Notes under the pieces: model-generated
Told to the model about the DNA's origin: nothing
Seen by the model: the letters and a program-made list of their open reading frames with translations, nothing else
Database searches by the model: none
Position numbers and translations under genes: made by a program
Assembly (NCBI RefSeq): GCF_030012215.1
Contig: NZ_JASCXX010000011.1
Location: 1 to 64,000, forward strand
DNA from: Anaerobaca lacustris
Lineage (GTDB): Bacteria; Planctomycetota; Phycisphaerae; Sedimentisphaerales; Anaerobacaceae
DNA length: 64,000 bases
Direction: 5' to 3'
Part shown: one piece after another, positions 1 through 7,077 of the stretch
How positions within the stretch are numbered: the stretch's first letter is position 1
Layout: each line of letters begins with the position of its first letter

Positions 1-399
1 GATGCCTCAGTCCCCACGAACGGAGTCCGACCGGATCGTCCCACGGGGTCATTCTGGGGACACCATACGCATTTCATGGGGGAATGGGGGACGCACGCCA
101 TTTTCCGGCTTCCCATTTGTCCGCCGGTGGCGTAGGCACGGATGTCAGCACGTGCTTTCCGCATATCTACTGTCTCTTGCGCTGCCGTCATGCGATTATC
201 TCCGACCTTCGGCCACAATGGTAGCCGGTCCGGGCGGAGAGGGCAAGGGCGAAAGTGCGGTCTTCCAACGCGGCCATCGCCAGGGCTTTGCTGTGGTGCG
301 TCTTGCGGCTGGCGCCGGCTGCAGTAGATGGCGCGCGTATCGACGAGGGCCGGCTTGCTTGTCTCAGTGGTGGGTGGTGGTGGCTGGGGTGTTTCGGGG
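1..399. other. left-edge intergenic stretch, no gene supported
   Basis: I see no convincing coding region here. Open frames exist, but they are rich in Arg, Gly and Ser, show no domain signature, and look like GC-rich chance frames. Two similar short phrases lie close together: a 'ctggggacaccatacgcat' type string near 54-74 and a 'gggggacgcacgccatttt' type string near 85-104. This could be the decayed edge of a mobile element, but that is only a guess. Confidence 0.4.
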
Positions 400-795
400 T
401 TAGTGACGGTCCCAGAGGCGCAGGCCGGGGACTTTGCGGAAGTGGGCGTCGAAGGTGGCGAGGACGGCGCCGGTTTCGATTGCGTGTGCGGCGATCCAGA
501 CGTCGTTGAGCGGCAGCGGCGTGCCCGCTCGCCGGAGGGAGTGCTTGACAGCGGCGAAGACCTCGGCCGTCTCCTGCGTGGCCGACAGGATTCGGACGGT
601 CGGCCGGCTGACGAAGCGTCGGAGCAACCGGCGGTTACGGGGCTCCTTTGAACCGCCTTTGAAGCCAACGTACAGCTCGGCCAGAACGAAGACGGACACG
701 TACACAACGTCCGCCTGCTCCAAAGCCTCCCTCACGTTCGGATCGCCCGCAAGCAGCCGGCTGTATGCGCTGGTGTCGATCAGGAGCCTGCTCAT
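400..795 (-). CDS. vapC: PIN-domain toxin (VapC type)
   Basis: This is a 131-residue PIN-domain ribonuclease, the likely toxin of a type II toxin-antitoxin pair; VapC toxins cleave RNA with a Mg-dependent acidic active site. The N-terminus carries the PIN signature (LLIDTSAYSRLL, first Asp at residue 7). A Glu follows in the LAELYVG strand, and the later acidic positions lie in NDVWIAAHA and TFDAHF. The start chosen is the ATG at 795, which overlaps the stop of the upstream antitoxin by 4 bp (ATGA); this implies translational coupling. A longer in-frame opening exists but reads through the antitoxin gene in another frame and is rejected. Expression should depend on the promoter upstream of the antitoxin. 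Confidence 0.9.
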   Translation of the reverse strand: MSRLLIDTSAYSRLLAGDPNVREALEQADVVYVSVFVLAELYVGFKGGSKEPRNRRLLRRFVSRPTVRILSATQETAEVFAAVKHSLRRAGTPLPLNDVWIAAHAIETGAVLATFDAHFRKVPGLRLWDRH

Positions 796-1049
796 TGCCA
801 ATCCCGTGGATCGACCCGGCGCAGATCTTCGGTCTTCTTCTCGAATTGCCTGCGGTCGGCCTCGGACCAGACGCCGGAGAACTCGGCGAAGTCGGCCTTC
901 CGGCCTCCGTTGCCGCCGGGCGCCAGGCCCAGCGCTTCGCGCAGCAGCAGCTTGACGGTTTTGTTGAGACTGAGCCCTTCGGCCCGAGCCTTCTCCTCGA
1001 TCATCGCTTCGAGAGGGCCGTCCAGATTGTGGATCGTGATCGATTTCAT
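792..1049 (-). CDS. vapB: VapB-type antitoxin, ribbon-helix-helix
   Basis: This 85-residue protein is encoded immediately upstream of the PIN toxin and overlaps it by 4 bp. The N-terminal half (MKSITIHNLD, then EKARAEGLSLNKTVKLLLREAL) fits a ribbon-helix-helix DNA-binding fold. The C-terminal half (FAEFSGVWSEADRRQFEKK) resembles the toxin-wrapping segment of VapB/FitA antitoxins. It should neutralise VapC and repress its own promoter, where repeated GGTTCA/TGAACC half-sites are visible. The family call comes from motif pattern and gene order. It could instead be assigned to the Phd or FitA subfamily. Confidence 0.85.
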   Translation of the reverse strand: MKSITIHNLDGPLEAMIEEKARAEGLSLNKTVKLLLREALGLAPGGNGGRKADFAEFSGVWSEADRRQFEKKTEDLRRVDPRDWQ

Positions 1050-1065
1050 CGCAGCACCTCACTTC

Positions 1066-1105
1066 TGAACCAGAATGGTTCATCTATGGTTCAATTATAC
1101 GAACC
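1066..1105. promoter_or_regulatory. putative VapBC operator, repeated GGTTCA half-sites
   Basis: TGAACC (1066-1071) and GGTTCA (1077-1082) form a perfect dyad with a 5 bp spacer. A second GGTTCA (1088-1093) lies exactly 11 bp further on, and GAACC follows at 1101-1105. The half-sites straddle the -10 box and the expected start of vapBC transcription, as expected for autoregulation by a ribbon-helix-helix antitoxin. Binding itself is inferred. Confidence 0.6.
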
Positions 1106-1122
1106 TCTCGATCGCATGGCAA
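1094..1122 (-). promoter_or_regulatory. sigma70-type promoter of vapBC
   Basis: On the minus strand TTGCCA (1122-1117) is followed after exactly 17 bp by a perfect TATAAT (1099-1094). The antitoxin start is at 1049. The match and spacing are as good as any in the window, and the operator half-sites overlap it. Confidence 0.75.
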
Positions 1123-1157
1123 GCCCATTGCAGGGACAGCGTATCCGGCCGGCGCGG

Positions 1158-1829
1158 TTACATGGCGGGGACGTCTTCGACGTAGAGGTGGCCGGTGGGG
1201 CCGATTTTGAAGACGTAGATCAGGCCCTCGCGGAGCTGGGAGTAGATGACGTTGCCGTAGATGGCCTTGATGCCGTACTGGGCCAGGGCCTCGGGGTCGT
1301 GGGCCAGGTCCCAGATGTGGGTCCAGAACAGGTCGCGCTGGGCACGGGGCAGCAGTTCGAGCAGGTCGGCGTAGCGCTTCGGCTCGCCGCCGGGGGTCTC
1401 GATGGGGAACCCGTCCTGCGGGGCGGTCTTCTCGCCGTAGACGCGCCGCCAGATGTACAGGGCGCGGGCCTTGCCGTCCATGACCATCTCGTCGGTGAAC
1501 TTGACGATCAGGGCGTCGAAGTGGATCACGTCGCCTTCGATGGTGTACTCTTTCTGGAGGATTCGCCGGGTCTTGTCGTCCCGGCTGGTCTCGACGAACT
1601 GCAACGTCGTCAGCAGGCGGCCGTCCGACTCGGTCCGCTGGCTGACCACCTTGGCGTAGCCGATCTGGTCCTCGGTCGTCAGATTGGTGATGGCCCCCTT
1701 GAGCTGCTGGTTCTCGGTGAGCAGGTCGTGGATCGTCATCGCGCCGCGGAAGAACCCGCGCCCGAAGAACGCGGCCGCCGCCAGGACCACCGCCAGGACA
1801 CCATAGGACAAGATAGGTAGTTTCTTCAC
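1158..1829 (-). CDS. membrane-anchored protein of unknown function
   Basis: This 223-residue protein has an N-terminal hydrophobic segment (about residues 5-25, LSYGVLAVVLAAAAFFGRGF). A short coiled-coil-like stretch (HDLLTENQQLKGAITNLTTE) comes next, and the rest is a soluble domain rich in beta-strand pattern. I do not recognise the family. The layout suggests a single-pass protein with its bulk outside the cytoplasm. The start chosen is GTG at 1829, preceded by a GAGG motif and immediately before the hydrophobic segment; an upstream ATG at 1985 would add about 50 Cys- and Ser-containing residues that look non-coding. It stands alone between vapBC and the divergent enolase-like gene. Confidence 0.7.
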   Translation of the reverse strand: MKKLPILSYGVLAVVLAAAAFFGRGFFRGAMTIHDLLTENQQLKGAITNLTTEDQIGYAKVVSQRTESDGRLLTTLQFVETSRDDKTRRILQKEYTIEGDVIHFDALIVKFTDEMVMDGKARALYIWRRVYGEKTAPQDGFPIETPGGEPKRYADLLELLPRAQRDLFWTHIWDLAHDPEALAQYGIKAIYGNVIYSQLREGLIYVFKIGPTGHLYVEDVPAM

Positions 1830-1984
1830 TGCTATCGACCTCGAATCACCTGCTCCGTGCAGGAGGACATACGAACGGCTCGAACTGAATGTTTCATCGG
1901 CTCCCGGCGGGCAATCTCTGCATTTTTCACGCCCGATAAGCCCGCAGCGTGGTTTGCCGTTTGCCTGTAGGCGCATACAGTTCA

Positions 1985-2003
1985 TAGTGTGCCCGTAAGG
2001 GCA
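1985..2003. repeat. short hairpin repeat, TAGTG + stem with GTAA loop
   Basis: The string TAGTG is followed by TGCCC-gtaa-GGGCA. A second copy at 34435-34453 has TAGTG followed by ACGCC-gtaa-GGCGT, so prefix and loop are constant while the stem covaries. This is a candidate member of a dispersed palindromic family. Confidence 0.4.
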
Positions 2004-2016
2004 TGTCGAGTCCGTC

Positions 2017-2045
2017 TTGAATTTGCCGGCCGGAATTGGTATGAT
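2017..2045 (+). promoter_or_regulatory. candidate promoter of the enolase-like gene
   Basis: TTGAAT (2017-2022) and TATGAT (2040-2045) are separated by 17 bp, upstream of the ATG at 2110. Confidence 0.5.
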
Positions 2046-2109
2046 GGAGGCTGCCGAAGAAGGGGTTTTGCGGCGATCGGGCCGCTTGGATCACGTCATC
2101 GAGGGGGAT

Positions 2110-3348
2110 ATGAATCGCAATTGCTTCGGGAGGATGGGTCGCAGGACGTTTCTCCGGCTGACCGGCGGCGTGGCCGGGGCTTGGCTGGCGGGTCGCTGTG
2201 CGTCCGCCCGGCATCTGCTGCTGGTGGACGCGACGGACGCCGAACGCATCTCCCGCATCGAGTGGATCGTCTACGACACCGGCCTTCGCGGCCCGCAGGA
2301 CGCCTCGCAGGCCCGCTGCGCCGTCCGGATCACCACCACGCACGGGGCCCAGGGCTGGGCCGACGTCGGCGATTGGGCGGCCCCCGCCGATGACGACGCC
2401 GCACACGGCATCAGCGATACGCTGCTCGGCCGCTCGCCGTCCGAGCACGACAACCTCTGGCGGCAGTTGTACGAGCAGGGCCTGCCGCTGGCGACGCTCG
2501 GGGCGGTCGATACGGCCCTGTGGGACCTTCGCGGCCGCACCGAGGGCAAGCCCGTTCACGCCCTGCTCGGCACGACAAGGTCGGCAGCCAAGGCGCGCGC
2601 GAGCACGGGCTTCAACCTCGGCGAGCCGGCGGCATACGCCGACTTCGCCGTCGCGTGCCGGGACAAGGGCATTCAGGCGATTCGCATCCAGCCTTACGTG
2701 ACATATGACGACGCGACCGGGCGGGCAACCGCCTTCCCTGACAGGGACATGGCCGTCTACAGCGCCGTGCGCGAGGCGGTCGGGGCGGACCATGCGTGCA
2801 TGGCCGACCACGAGGGCATCTACACCTACGATCAGGCCTTGCGCGTGGGCCGGCTGCTGGACGACCTTGGCTATGCATGGTACGGCTCGCCGATGCCCGA
2901 GACCGACGACTGGCTCGACCGCTATGCGACGCTGGCGAGCGAGCTGCGAACGCCCATCTGCGCCCCGCGCAGCGACTCGGACTCGTATCAATCGCGTCTG
3001 CGGTGGATCGGCAGGCGAGCGTGCGACGTCTGCCGGATCGGCGTGCACCTCGGCGGGCTGACCGCCTGCCTGCAACTGGCCGGCGCCTGCGAGGAGGCGG
3101 GCATCGCGATGGACCTGCTCGGCGCCGGGCCCGACGCGTATCCGCACCTGCAACTGATCGGGGCGACCGAAGAATCGCTCGTCCCCTGGTTCGAGGTGGC
3201 CTCGCCCGACAACGAGAGCCGGACCCTGCCGGGCCGACTCACGCCCGAACCCCAGTTCGACGCCGACGGCCGCATCCCCATCCCCCAAACCCCCGGCTTA
3301 GGCCTCGAACTCGACTGGACCTACATCACCACCCACCGCATCGCCTGA
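2110..3348 (+). CDS. Tat-exported enolase-superfamily protein (mandelate racemase/MLE-like)
   Basis: The 412-residue product has a twin-arginine signal (RRTFLRLTGG, residues 11-20), so it is probably exported folded. The superfamily hinge motif AVDTALWDLRGRTEGKPVHALLG (residues 132-154) is clear, and a barrel domain follows (MADHEGIYTYDQAL, APRSDSDSY, IGVHLGGLTACLQLAG). The catalytic Lys-x-Lys expected on the second barrel strand is replaced by Arg-Ile-Gln (R192, Q194). It may therefore not act as a typical racemase or dehydratase. The start chosen is the ATG at 2110, next to a GAGGGGG motif and directly ahead of the Tat signal; the longer frame from 2017 would bury that signal. The 3' end overlaps the convergent HNH gene by 23 bp. 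Confidence 0.85.
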   Translation: MNRNCFGRMGRRTFLRLTGGVAGAWLAGRCASARHLLLVDATDAERISRIEWIVYDTGLRGPQDASQARCAVRITTTHGAQGWADVGDWAAPADDDAAHGISDTLLGRSPSEHDNLWRQLYEQGLPLATLGAVDTALWDLRGRTEGKPVHALLGTTRSAAKARASTGFNLGEPAAYADFAVACRDKGIQAIRIQPYVTYDDATGRATAFPDRDMAVYSAVREAVGADHACMADHEGIYTYDQALRVGRLLDDLGYAWYGSPMPETDDWLDRYATLASELRTPICAPRSDSDSYQSRLRWIGRRACDVCRIGVHLGGLTACLQLAGACEEAGIAMDLLGAGPDAYPHLQLIGATEESLVPWFEVASPDNESRTLPGRLTPEPQFDADGRIPIPQTPGLGLELDWTYITTHRIA

Positions 3349-4177
3349 CCGCCCCGCCTGTCACCCCCAGCGAAGTCTCTCGCCCTGAGCAGCGTCCCAT
3401 GTTAATGCGCCCAATACGCTCGCGCCGCCGGGTGAGCCGGGCGCGCGCCGAACTGCGAACAGTCACAGTCCCGCGCAGCGAGACCATCGACCTGACCGTC
3501 CCGCGCAGTTCGGGGAAGTTCAGATACGCGAACTCGCCCTGAAGCTCCATCGCCTTGCGGTCCCGCGCCCGGGCCGCCTCGACCGGGTCGTCAAAATCGC
3601 CGATCACCTGTCTTCGACCTTTATGGTGGATGACCGCCCTGTACTTGCCGGACAGGCAGTCGTAGCATACGCCGCGAAAACCGGTACCTCCTTCTCGTGG
3701 CCTGCTGTTGCAGTTGTTGGCGCCGATGCTGCAGTTCCGCATGTTGCTCACGCGGTTGTTCAATCCGTTGAGGTCGATATGGTCTACGACCATGCCTGGC
3801 GGGGTCTGCATGATCTGACGATGCATGAAAACCGTCTTGCCCTTCTCCTGCCGACAGGCGTAGTACGTGTGTTTGCCGCGCATGGCACACCACTTGTGTT
3901 CGCTGAGTTCTTTCAGGTTCTCGGGGTCCACAATGGCGAACTGGCCCTGGGTCAGCGGGATTCGGCAGCCACCGTCATCCGGGACCGTGATCTGCACCCC
4001 CGGCCTCGGGCGGAAGTTGCGGCACACGCTGCCCATATGGACGGCGCACGTCCGCCCCGGAGCGTCGGCCCAGGCCGAACAGATCCGCATCGCCGGCCAG
4101 CGCCGCAACGCCAGGTACAGCCAGCCCACCTCCGCCCGCTTCGCGTAGACGCAATTCGCACACACTCGATCGCACAT
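3326..4177 (-). CDS. HNH endonuclease with AP2-type DNA-binding domain
   Basis: The protein has 283 residues. A Cys-rich N-terminal segment (MCDRVCANC, then further Cys to residue 52) suggests a metal-binding module. An HNH_3-type core follows at residues 118-157 (MHRQIM, VVDHIDLNGLNNRVSNMR, NCNSR). An AP2-like DNA-binding domain spans about residues 165-222 (GFRGVCYD, KYRAVIHHKGRRQVIGDF, AARARDRKAMEL). This is the architecture of free-standing HNH-AP2 homing-type nucleases. The ATG at 4177 has an almost perfect Shine-Dalgarno (AAAGGAGGAG). The last 60 residues are Arg-rich and low in complexity; they contain a small repeat (GTVRS/GTVTVRS) and may be a run-on after loss of an original stop. 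Confidence 0.8.
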   Translation of the reverse strand: MCDRVCANCVYAKRAEVGWLYLALRRWPAMRICSAWADAPGRTCAVHMGSVCRNFRPRPGVQITVPDDGGCRIPLTQGQFAIVDPENLKELSEHKWCAMRGKHTYYACRQEKGKTVFMHRQIMQTPPGMVVDHIDLNGLNNRVSNMRNCSIGANNCNSRPREGGTGFRGVCYDCLSGKYRAVIHHKGRRQVIGDFDDPVEAARARDRKAMELQGEFAYLNFPELRGTVRSMVSLRGTVTVRSSARARLTRRRERIGRINMGRCSGRETSLGVTGGAVRRCGGW

Positions 4178-4324
4178 AAGCTCCTCCTTTCCTCGTCGCC
4201 CGTGTCCCGACAACTTCAAACTGAAAACTTGAAACTTGAAACGGCTCTCTATCTCCTTTTCAAAGCGTCCCGGCCACACCAGCCGGAACGGGCGGAAAAA
4301 CATCCGCCTCTACAGAAGGAAACT

Positions 4325-4344
4325 GTTGCACGTTTTTGACCAAA
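4325..4344. repeat. direct repeat copy 1 (GTTGCACGTTTTTGACCAAA)
   Basis: This 20 bp sequence is repeated identically at 4437-4456 in the same orientation, 112 bp apart. Confidence 0.8.
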
Positions 4345-4436
4345 AATTCTCCGCCTCCCGCTCGAAAACCGCCGTAACCCCCTACCCCGCCAACAGTAAA
4401 AATTTCTTCGATGTCACCACCCGCGCGCAGAAAGGT

Positions 4437-4456
4437 GTTGCACGTTTTTGACCAAA
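4437..4456. repeat. direct repeat copy 2 (GTTGCACGTTTTTGACCAAA)
   Basis: Identical second copy of the 20-mer at 4325-4344. A perfect 20 bp match inside 130 bp of non-coding DNA is unlikely by chance. Confidence 0.8.
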
Positions 4457-4889
4457 TCGCGTTCCCCCGCCAAGCGCAAATCCGCCTCCGAATCACCAGA
4501 TTCCGTCGCTCCCCTCGGCTCCGCTCGGGGCAGGCGTCGCTCGCGGTGGACTCCGCGCGTATCTCGTATCTGGTATTTCGTATCTCGTCGCTCGCAGCCT
4601 GCCGCACGACGCACCCCGCACGACGAAATCCCGCTGTTTTTCCTTGTCCCCGATCGCGACTTCCTCGACAATGCCGGTAATCGGGAGCAGATATGATGAG
4701 ACAACGCCAAACCGATCGCAGAAAACCCGTTCCGGCCCAAAAACCCCATCCAAACGCCAAGCCGCAACCCCAGAAACCAGACATCCAGCGATCGCGCCCG
4801 TCTCGCGGCCCCTAATCGAGTATGCTGTCCCCAGAATACCTCAGCCCCCGAGCCGTAGAGCCGCCCATGCGCCGAATGGACAATCGGGC

Positions 4890-4917
4890 TTGAAAATCCC
4901 GGCGCAGCGCGTACACT
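4890..4917 (+). promoter_or_regulatory. candidate promoter giving a leaderless methyltransferase mRNA
   Basis: TTGAAA (4890-4895) and TACACT (4912-4917) are spaced by 16 bp. The -10 box ends only 7 bp before the ATG at 4925 and there is no Shine-Dalgarno, so transcription would start at or next to the start codon. Confidence 0.5.
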
Positions 4918-4924
4918 GCCCCCT

Positions 4925-6436
4925 ATGGCGAAGAAAGCGACATCCCAAGCGGACAAGACCCCACCGCCGCCGGGGAAGCCCTCGGCCCTGGTCGATACGC
5001 GCGTCATCTACTGCGGCGACAACCTCGACCAGTTGCGAAAGCTGCCCGACGGCTGCGTGGACCTGATCTACATCGACCCGCCGTTCAACTCCAACCGCAA
5101 CTACGAGGTCTTCTGGGGCGAGACCAAGGAAAAACGCGCCTTCGAAGACCGCCATGCCTCGACCGCCGCCTATATCGAATTCATGCGACCCCGCTGCGTC
5201 GAGCTGCACCGCGTCCTCAAGAAGACCGGCTCCTTCTACTACCATTGTGACTGGCACGCCTCCCACTACGTCAAGGTCATGCTCGACCAAATCTTCGGAG
5301 AGAACCAGTTCGGTAGTGAGATCATCTGGCGCCGGAATCCCGCAAAAGGACTTGCTTTTACGGGCTATCCGAACAACCACGACAGTATTTTTTACTACAA
5401 CAAGGATGTGCGGTCGTTCACATTCAACCGCCCATACATCAAGTACGATTTGGCCAATCTGGACGAGAAGACGGCCAGGAAGTACTGCCATCGCGATGCG
5501 GACGGGCGCATCTATCGTCTGGACAACCTCATCAACCCTAATCCGGATCGCCCTAATCTGACCTACGAATTCCTTGGTGTCACTCGCGTCTGGCGGTGGA
5601 CAAAGAAGCGGATGCAGGAAGCCTATGAACGAGGGATCGTCGTTCAAACTAGGCCGGGAAGCGTGCCCCAACTAAAACGGTATCTTGATGAGCAGGAAGG
5701 ACGACCTGTCGATACCGTGTGGACAGATATCTCGCCGATTAACTCGCAGGCGCAGGAACGTCTCGGATACCCGACTCAGAAACCGTTGGCTCTCTTGGAG
5801 CGGATCATCAAGGCGAGCAGCAACGAGAACGACATCGTTCTCGACGCCTTCTGCGGATGCGGCACGGCGCTGGTGGCGGCCGAGAACCTGGGGCGGCAGT
5901 GGATCGGGATCGACATCTCGCCGACCGCCTGCCGCGTCATGGCCAAGCGTCTGCGCGACGTCTGCCATATCCGCGAGGACGAGAAGCTCTGGCGGATCGG
6001 GCGCGGGTTCATCGTGCGCGACCTGCCCTGGAGCGAGGCCCAGTTGCGAAAGATCCCGCCGTTCGAGTTCGAGAACTGGGCCGTGATCGCCCTTGGCGGC
6101 ATCCCGAACAAGGCCCAGGTCGGCGATATGGGCATCGACGGGCGCATCTATCCGGTCTCCGCGACGCCGAAGAAGCGAGAGGGCGAACTGGCGTTCATGG
6201 ACGTCTGGTACCCCATCCAGGTCAAGCAGAAGGACAAGGCCGGCCGGCCCGACATCGACGCCTTCGAGGCCGCCATGATGCGCGAGGACCGACAAAAGGG
6301 CTTCTTCATCGCCTTCGACTACACCGCCGACGCCCTGACCGAAATCCAGGCCTTCTTCACCCGCTCCGGCAAGACCATCGTCGCCCTGACCGTCAAAGAC
6401 ATCCTTGAAGAGCAGATTGCGCACAAGCTGGCGTGA
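4925..6436 (+). CDS. DNA methyltransferase fused to a PD-(D/E)xK nuclease-like domain
   Basis: The protein has 503 residues. It starts with a beta-class N6-adenine/N4-cytosine methyltransferase: the catalytic DPPF motif in CVDLIYIDPPFNSNRNYEVF (near residues 35-55) precedes the SAM-binding motif in IVLDAFCGCGTALVAAENLG (near residues 300-320). The last 140 residues (FENWAVIALGG, VGDMGIDGRIY, YPIQVKQKDKAG) match the D...QxK pattern of Mrr-like restriction endonuclease folds. It may combine modification and cleavage in one chain, as type IIG enzymes do, or modify foreign-DNA sites with a regulatory nuclease module. No specificity subunit or helicase is adjacent. The ATG has no Shine-Dalgarno and lies just downstream of a possible -10 box. 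Confidence 0.85.
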   Translation: MAKKATSQADKTPPPPGKPSALVDTRVIYCGDNLDQLRKLPDGCVDLIYIDPPFNSNRNYEVFWGETKEKRAFEDRHASTAAYIEFMRPRCVELHRVLKKTGSFYYHCDWHASHYVKVMLDQIFGENQFGSEIIWRRNPAKGLAFTGYPNNHDSIFYYNKDVRSFTFNRPYIKYDLANLDEKTARKYCHRDADGRIYRLDNLINPNPDRPNLTYEFLGVTRVWRWTKKRMQEAYERGIVVQTRPGSVPQLKRYLDEQEGRPVDTVWTDISPINSQAQERLGYPTQKPLALLERIIKASSNENDIVLDAFCGCGTALVAAENLGRQWIGIDISPTACRVMAKRLRDVCHIREDEKLWRIGRGFIVRDLPWSEAQLRKIPPFEFENWAVIALGGIPNKAQVGDMGIDGRIYPVSATPKKREGELAFMDVWYPIQVKQKDKAGRPDIDAFEAAMMREDRQKGFFIAFDYTADALTEIQAFFTRSGKTIVALTVKDILEEQIAHKLA

Positions 6437-6477
6437 GTCGTGCCATGTGACGTGGGTGAGATTGACGAGGTTGAATC

Positions 6478-7077
6478 GTGGGTATGCAGAGATTCCTTGA
6501 AGGGCGCATGAGCTTCGTCAGAGACTTGCTTCGGAGTGACGTGGATGTCACCTACGGAGACATAGTACTGGTCACATGTGCCGTTCTCTCAGCATGTGCA
6601 GCGCATCGCTGGCCGAGGGCGGGCAGGGACTCCGACAAGAAGAAATTCACGAGGTTGCTCATAGAACACTCCGCGCCCGAGTTCCGGACATCTTGGATTA
6701 GCATTCCTTCGCTTCTTAACGATGGCCTCATTGGTGAAGGGGAAACTCCTTGGGGGACGCCGGGAAGTGAGTGCCGCATCTTCTGTGACGACGAGATCGA
6801 TCTTGCTTTGCAGGAAGCAGTTGCGAGATTCCCCCAGATCACGCCACAGAAGATTCGAGAGTATTCCTATGCTTCGTTGATCTACAAATTGCTGAGGTGT
6901 GCCTATTCCCATGAGTATCGCCCACACGTCAGTATCAACGAGGTAGAGGCGAGTAGGAGGGAAGCACGGATAAGCTACATCGGCAGAATCTCAGCCAATG
7001 GCACAGAGAGAAGAGTCTCGTTTCATCTCGAGTACCTCATCAGACTTGCGGAATATCATGTTTCCATTCTACCGTAA
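6478..7077 (+). CDS. hypothetical protein next to the methyltransferase
   Basis: I do not recognise this 199-residue protein. It is predicted soluble, with a helical first half and a motif LLRCAYSHEYRPHVS (near residues 138-152). It ends in strand-like sequence (ARISYIGRISANGTERRVSFHLEYLIRLAEYHVSIL). Base composition is visibly lower in GC than the neighbours, which suggests transfer. It follows the methyltransferase-nuclease gene by 41 bp on the same strand, so it may be part of the same defence unit. The start is GTG at 6478 with GAGG seven bases upstream; an ATG two codons later is a close alternative. Confidence 0.7.
   Translation: MGMQRFLEGRMSFVRDLLRSDVDVTYGDIVLVTCAVLSACAAHRWPRAGRDSDKKKFTRLLIEHSAPEFRTSWISIPSLLNDGLIGEGETPWGTPGSECRIFCDDEIDLALQEAVARFPQITPQKIREYSYASLIYKLLRCAYSHEYRPHVSINEVEASRREARISYIGRISANGTERRVSFHLEYLIRLAEYHVSILP

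Larger units (their letters stand above)
4178..4924. other. intergenic region with direct repeats
   Basis: No gene is supported in this 750 bp. It holds a direct repeat of GTTGCACGTTTTTGACCAAA and a run of TATCTCGTATCT-like units near 4560-4595, related to one at about 7768-7800. Its base composition is more mixed than that of the flanking genes. Confidence 0.6.
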
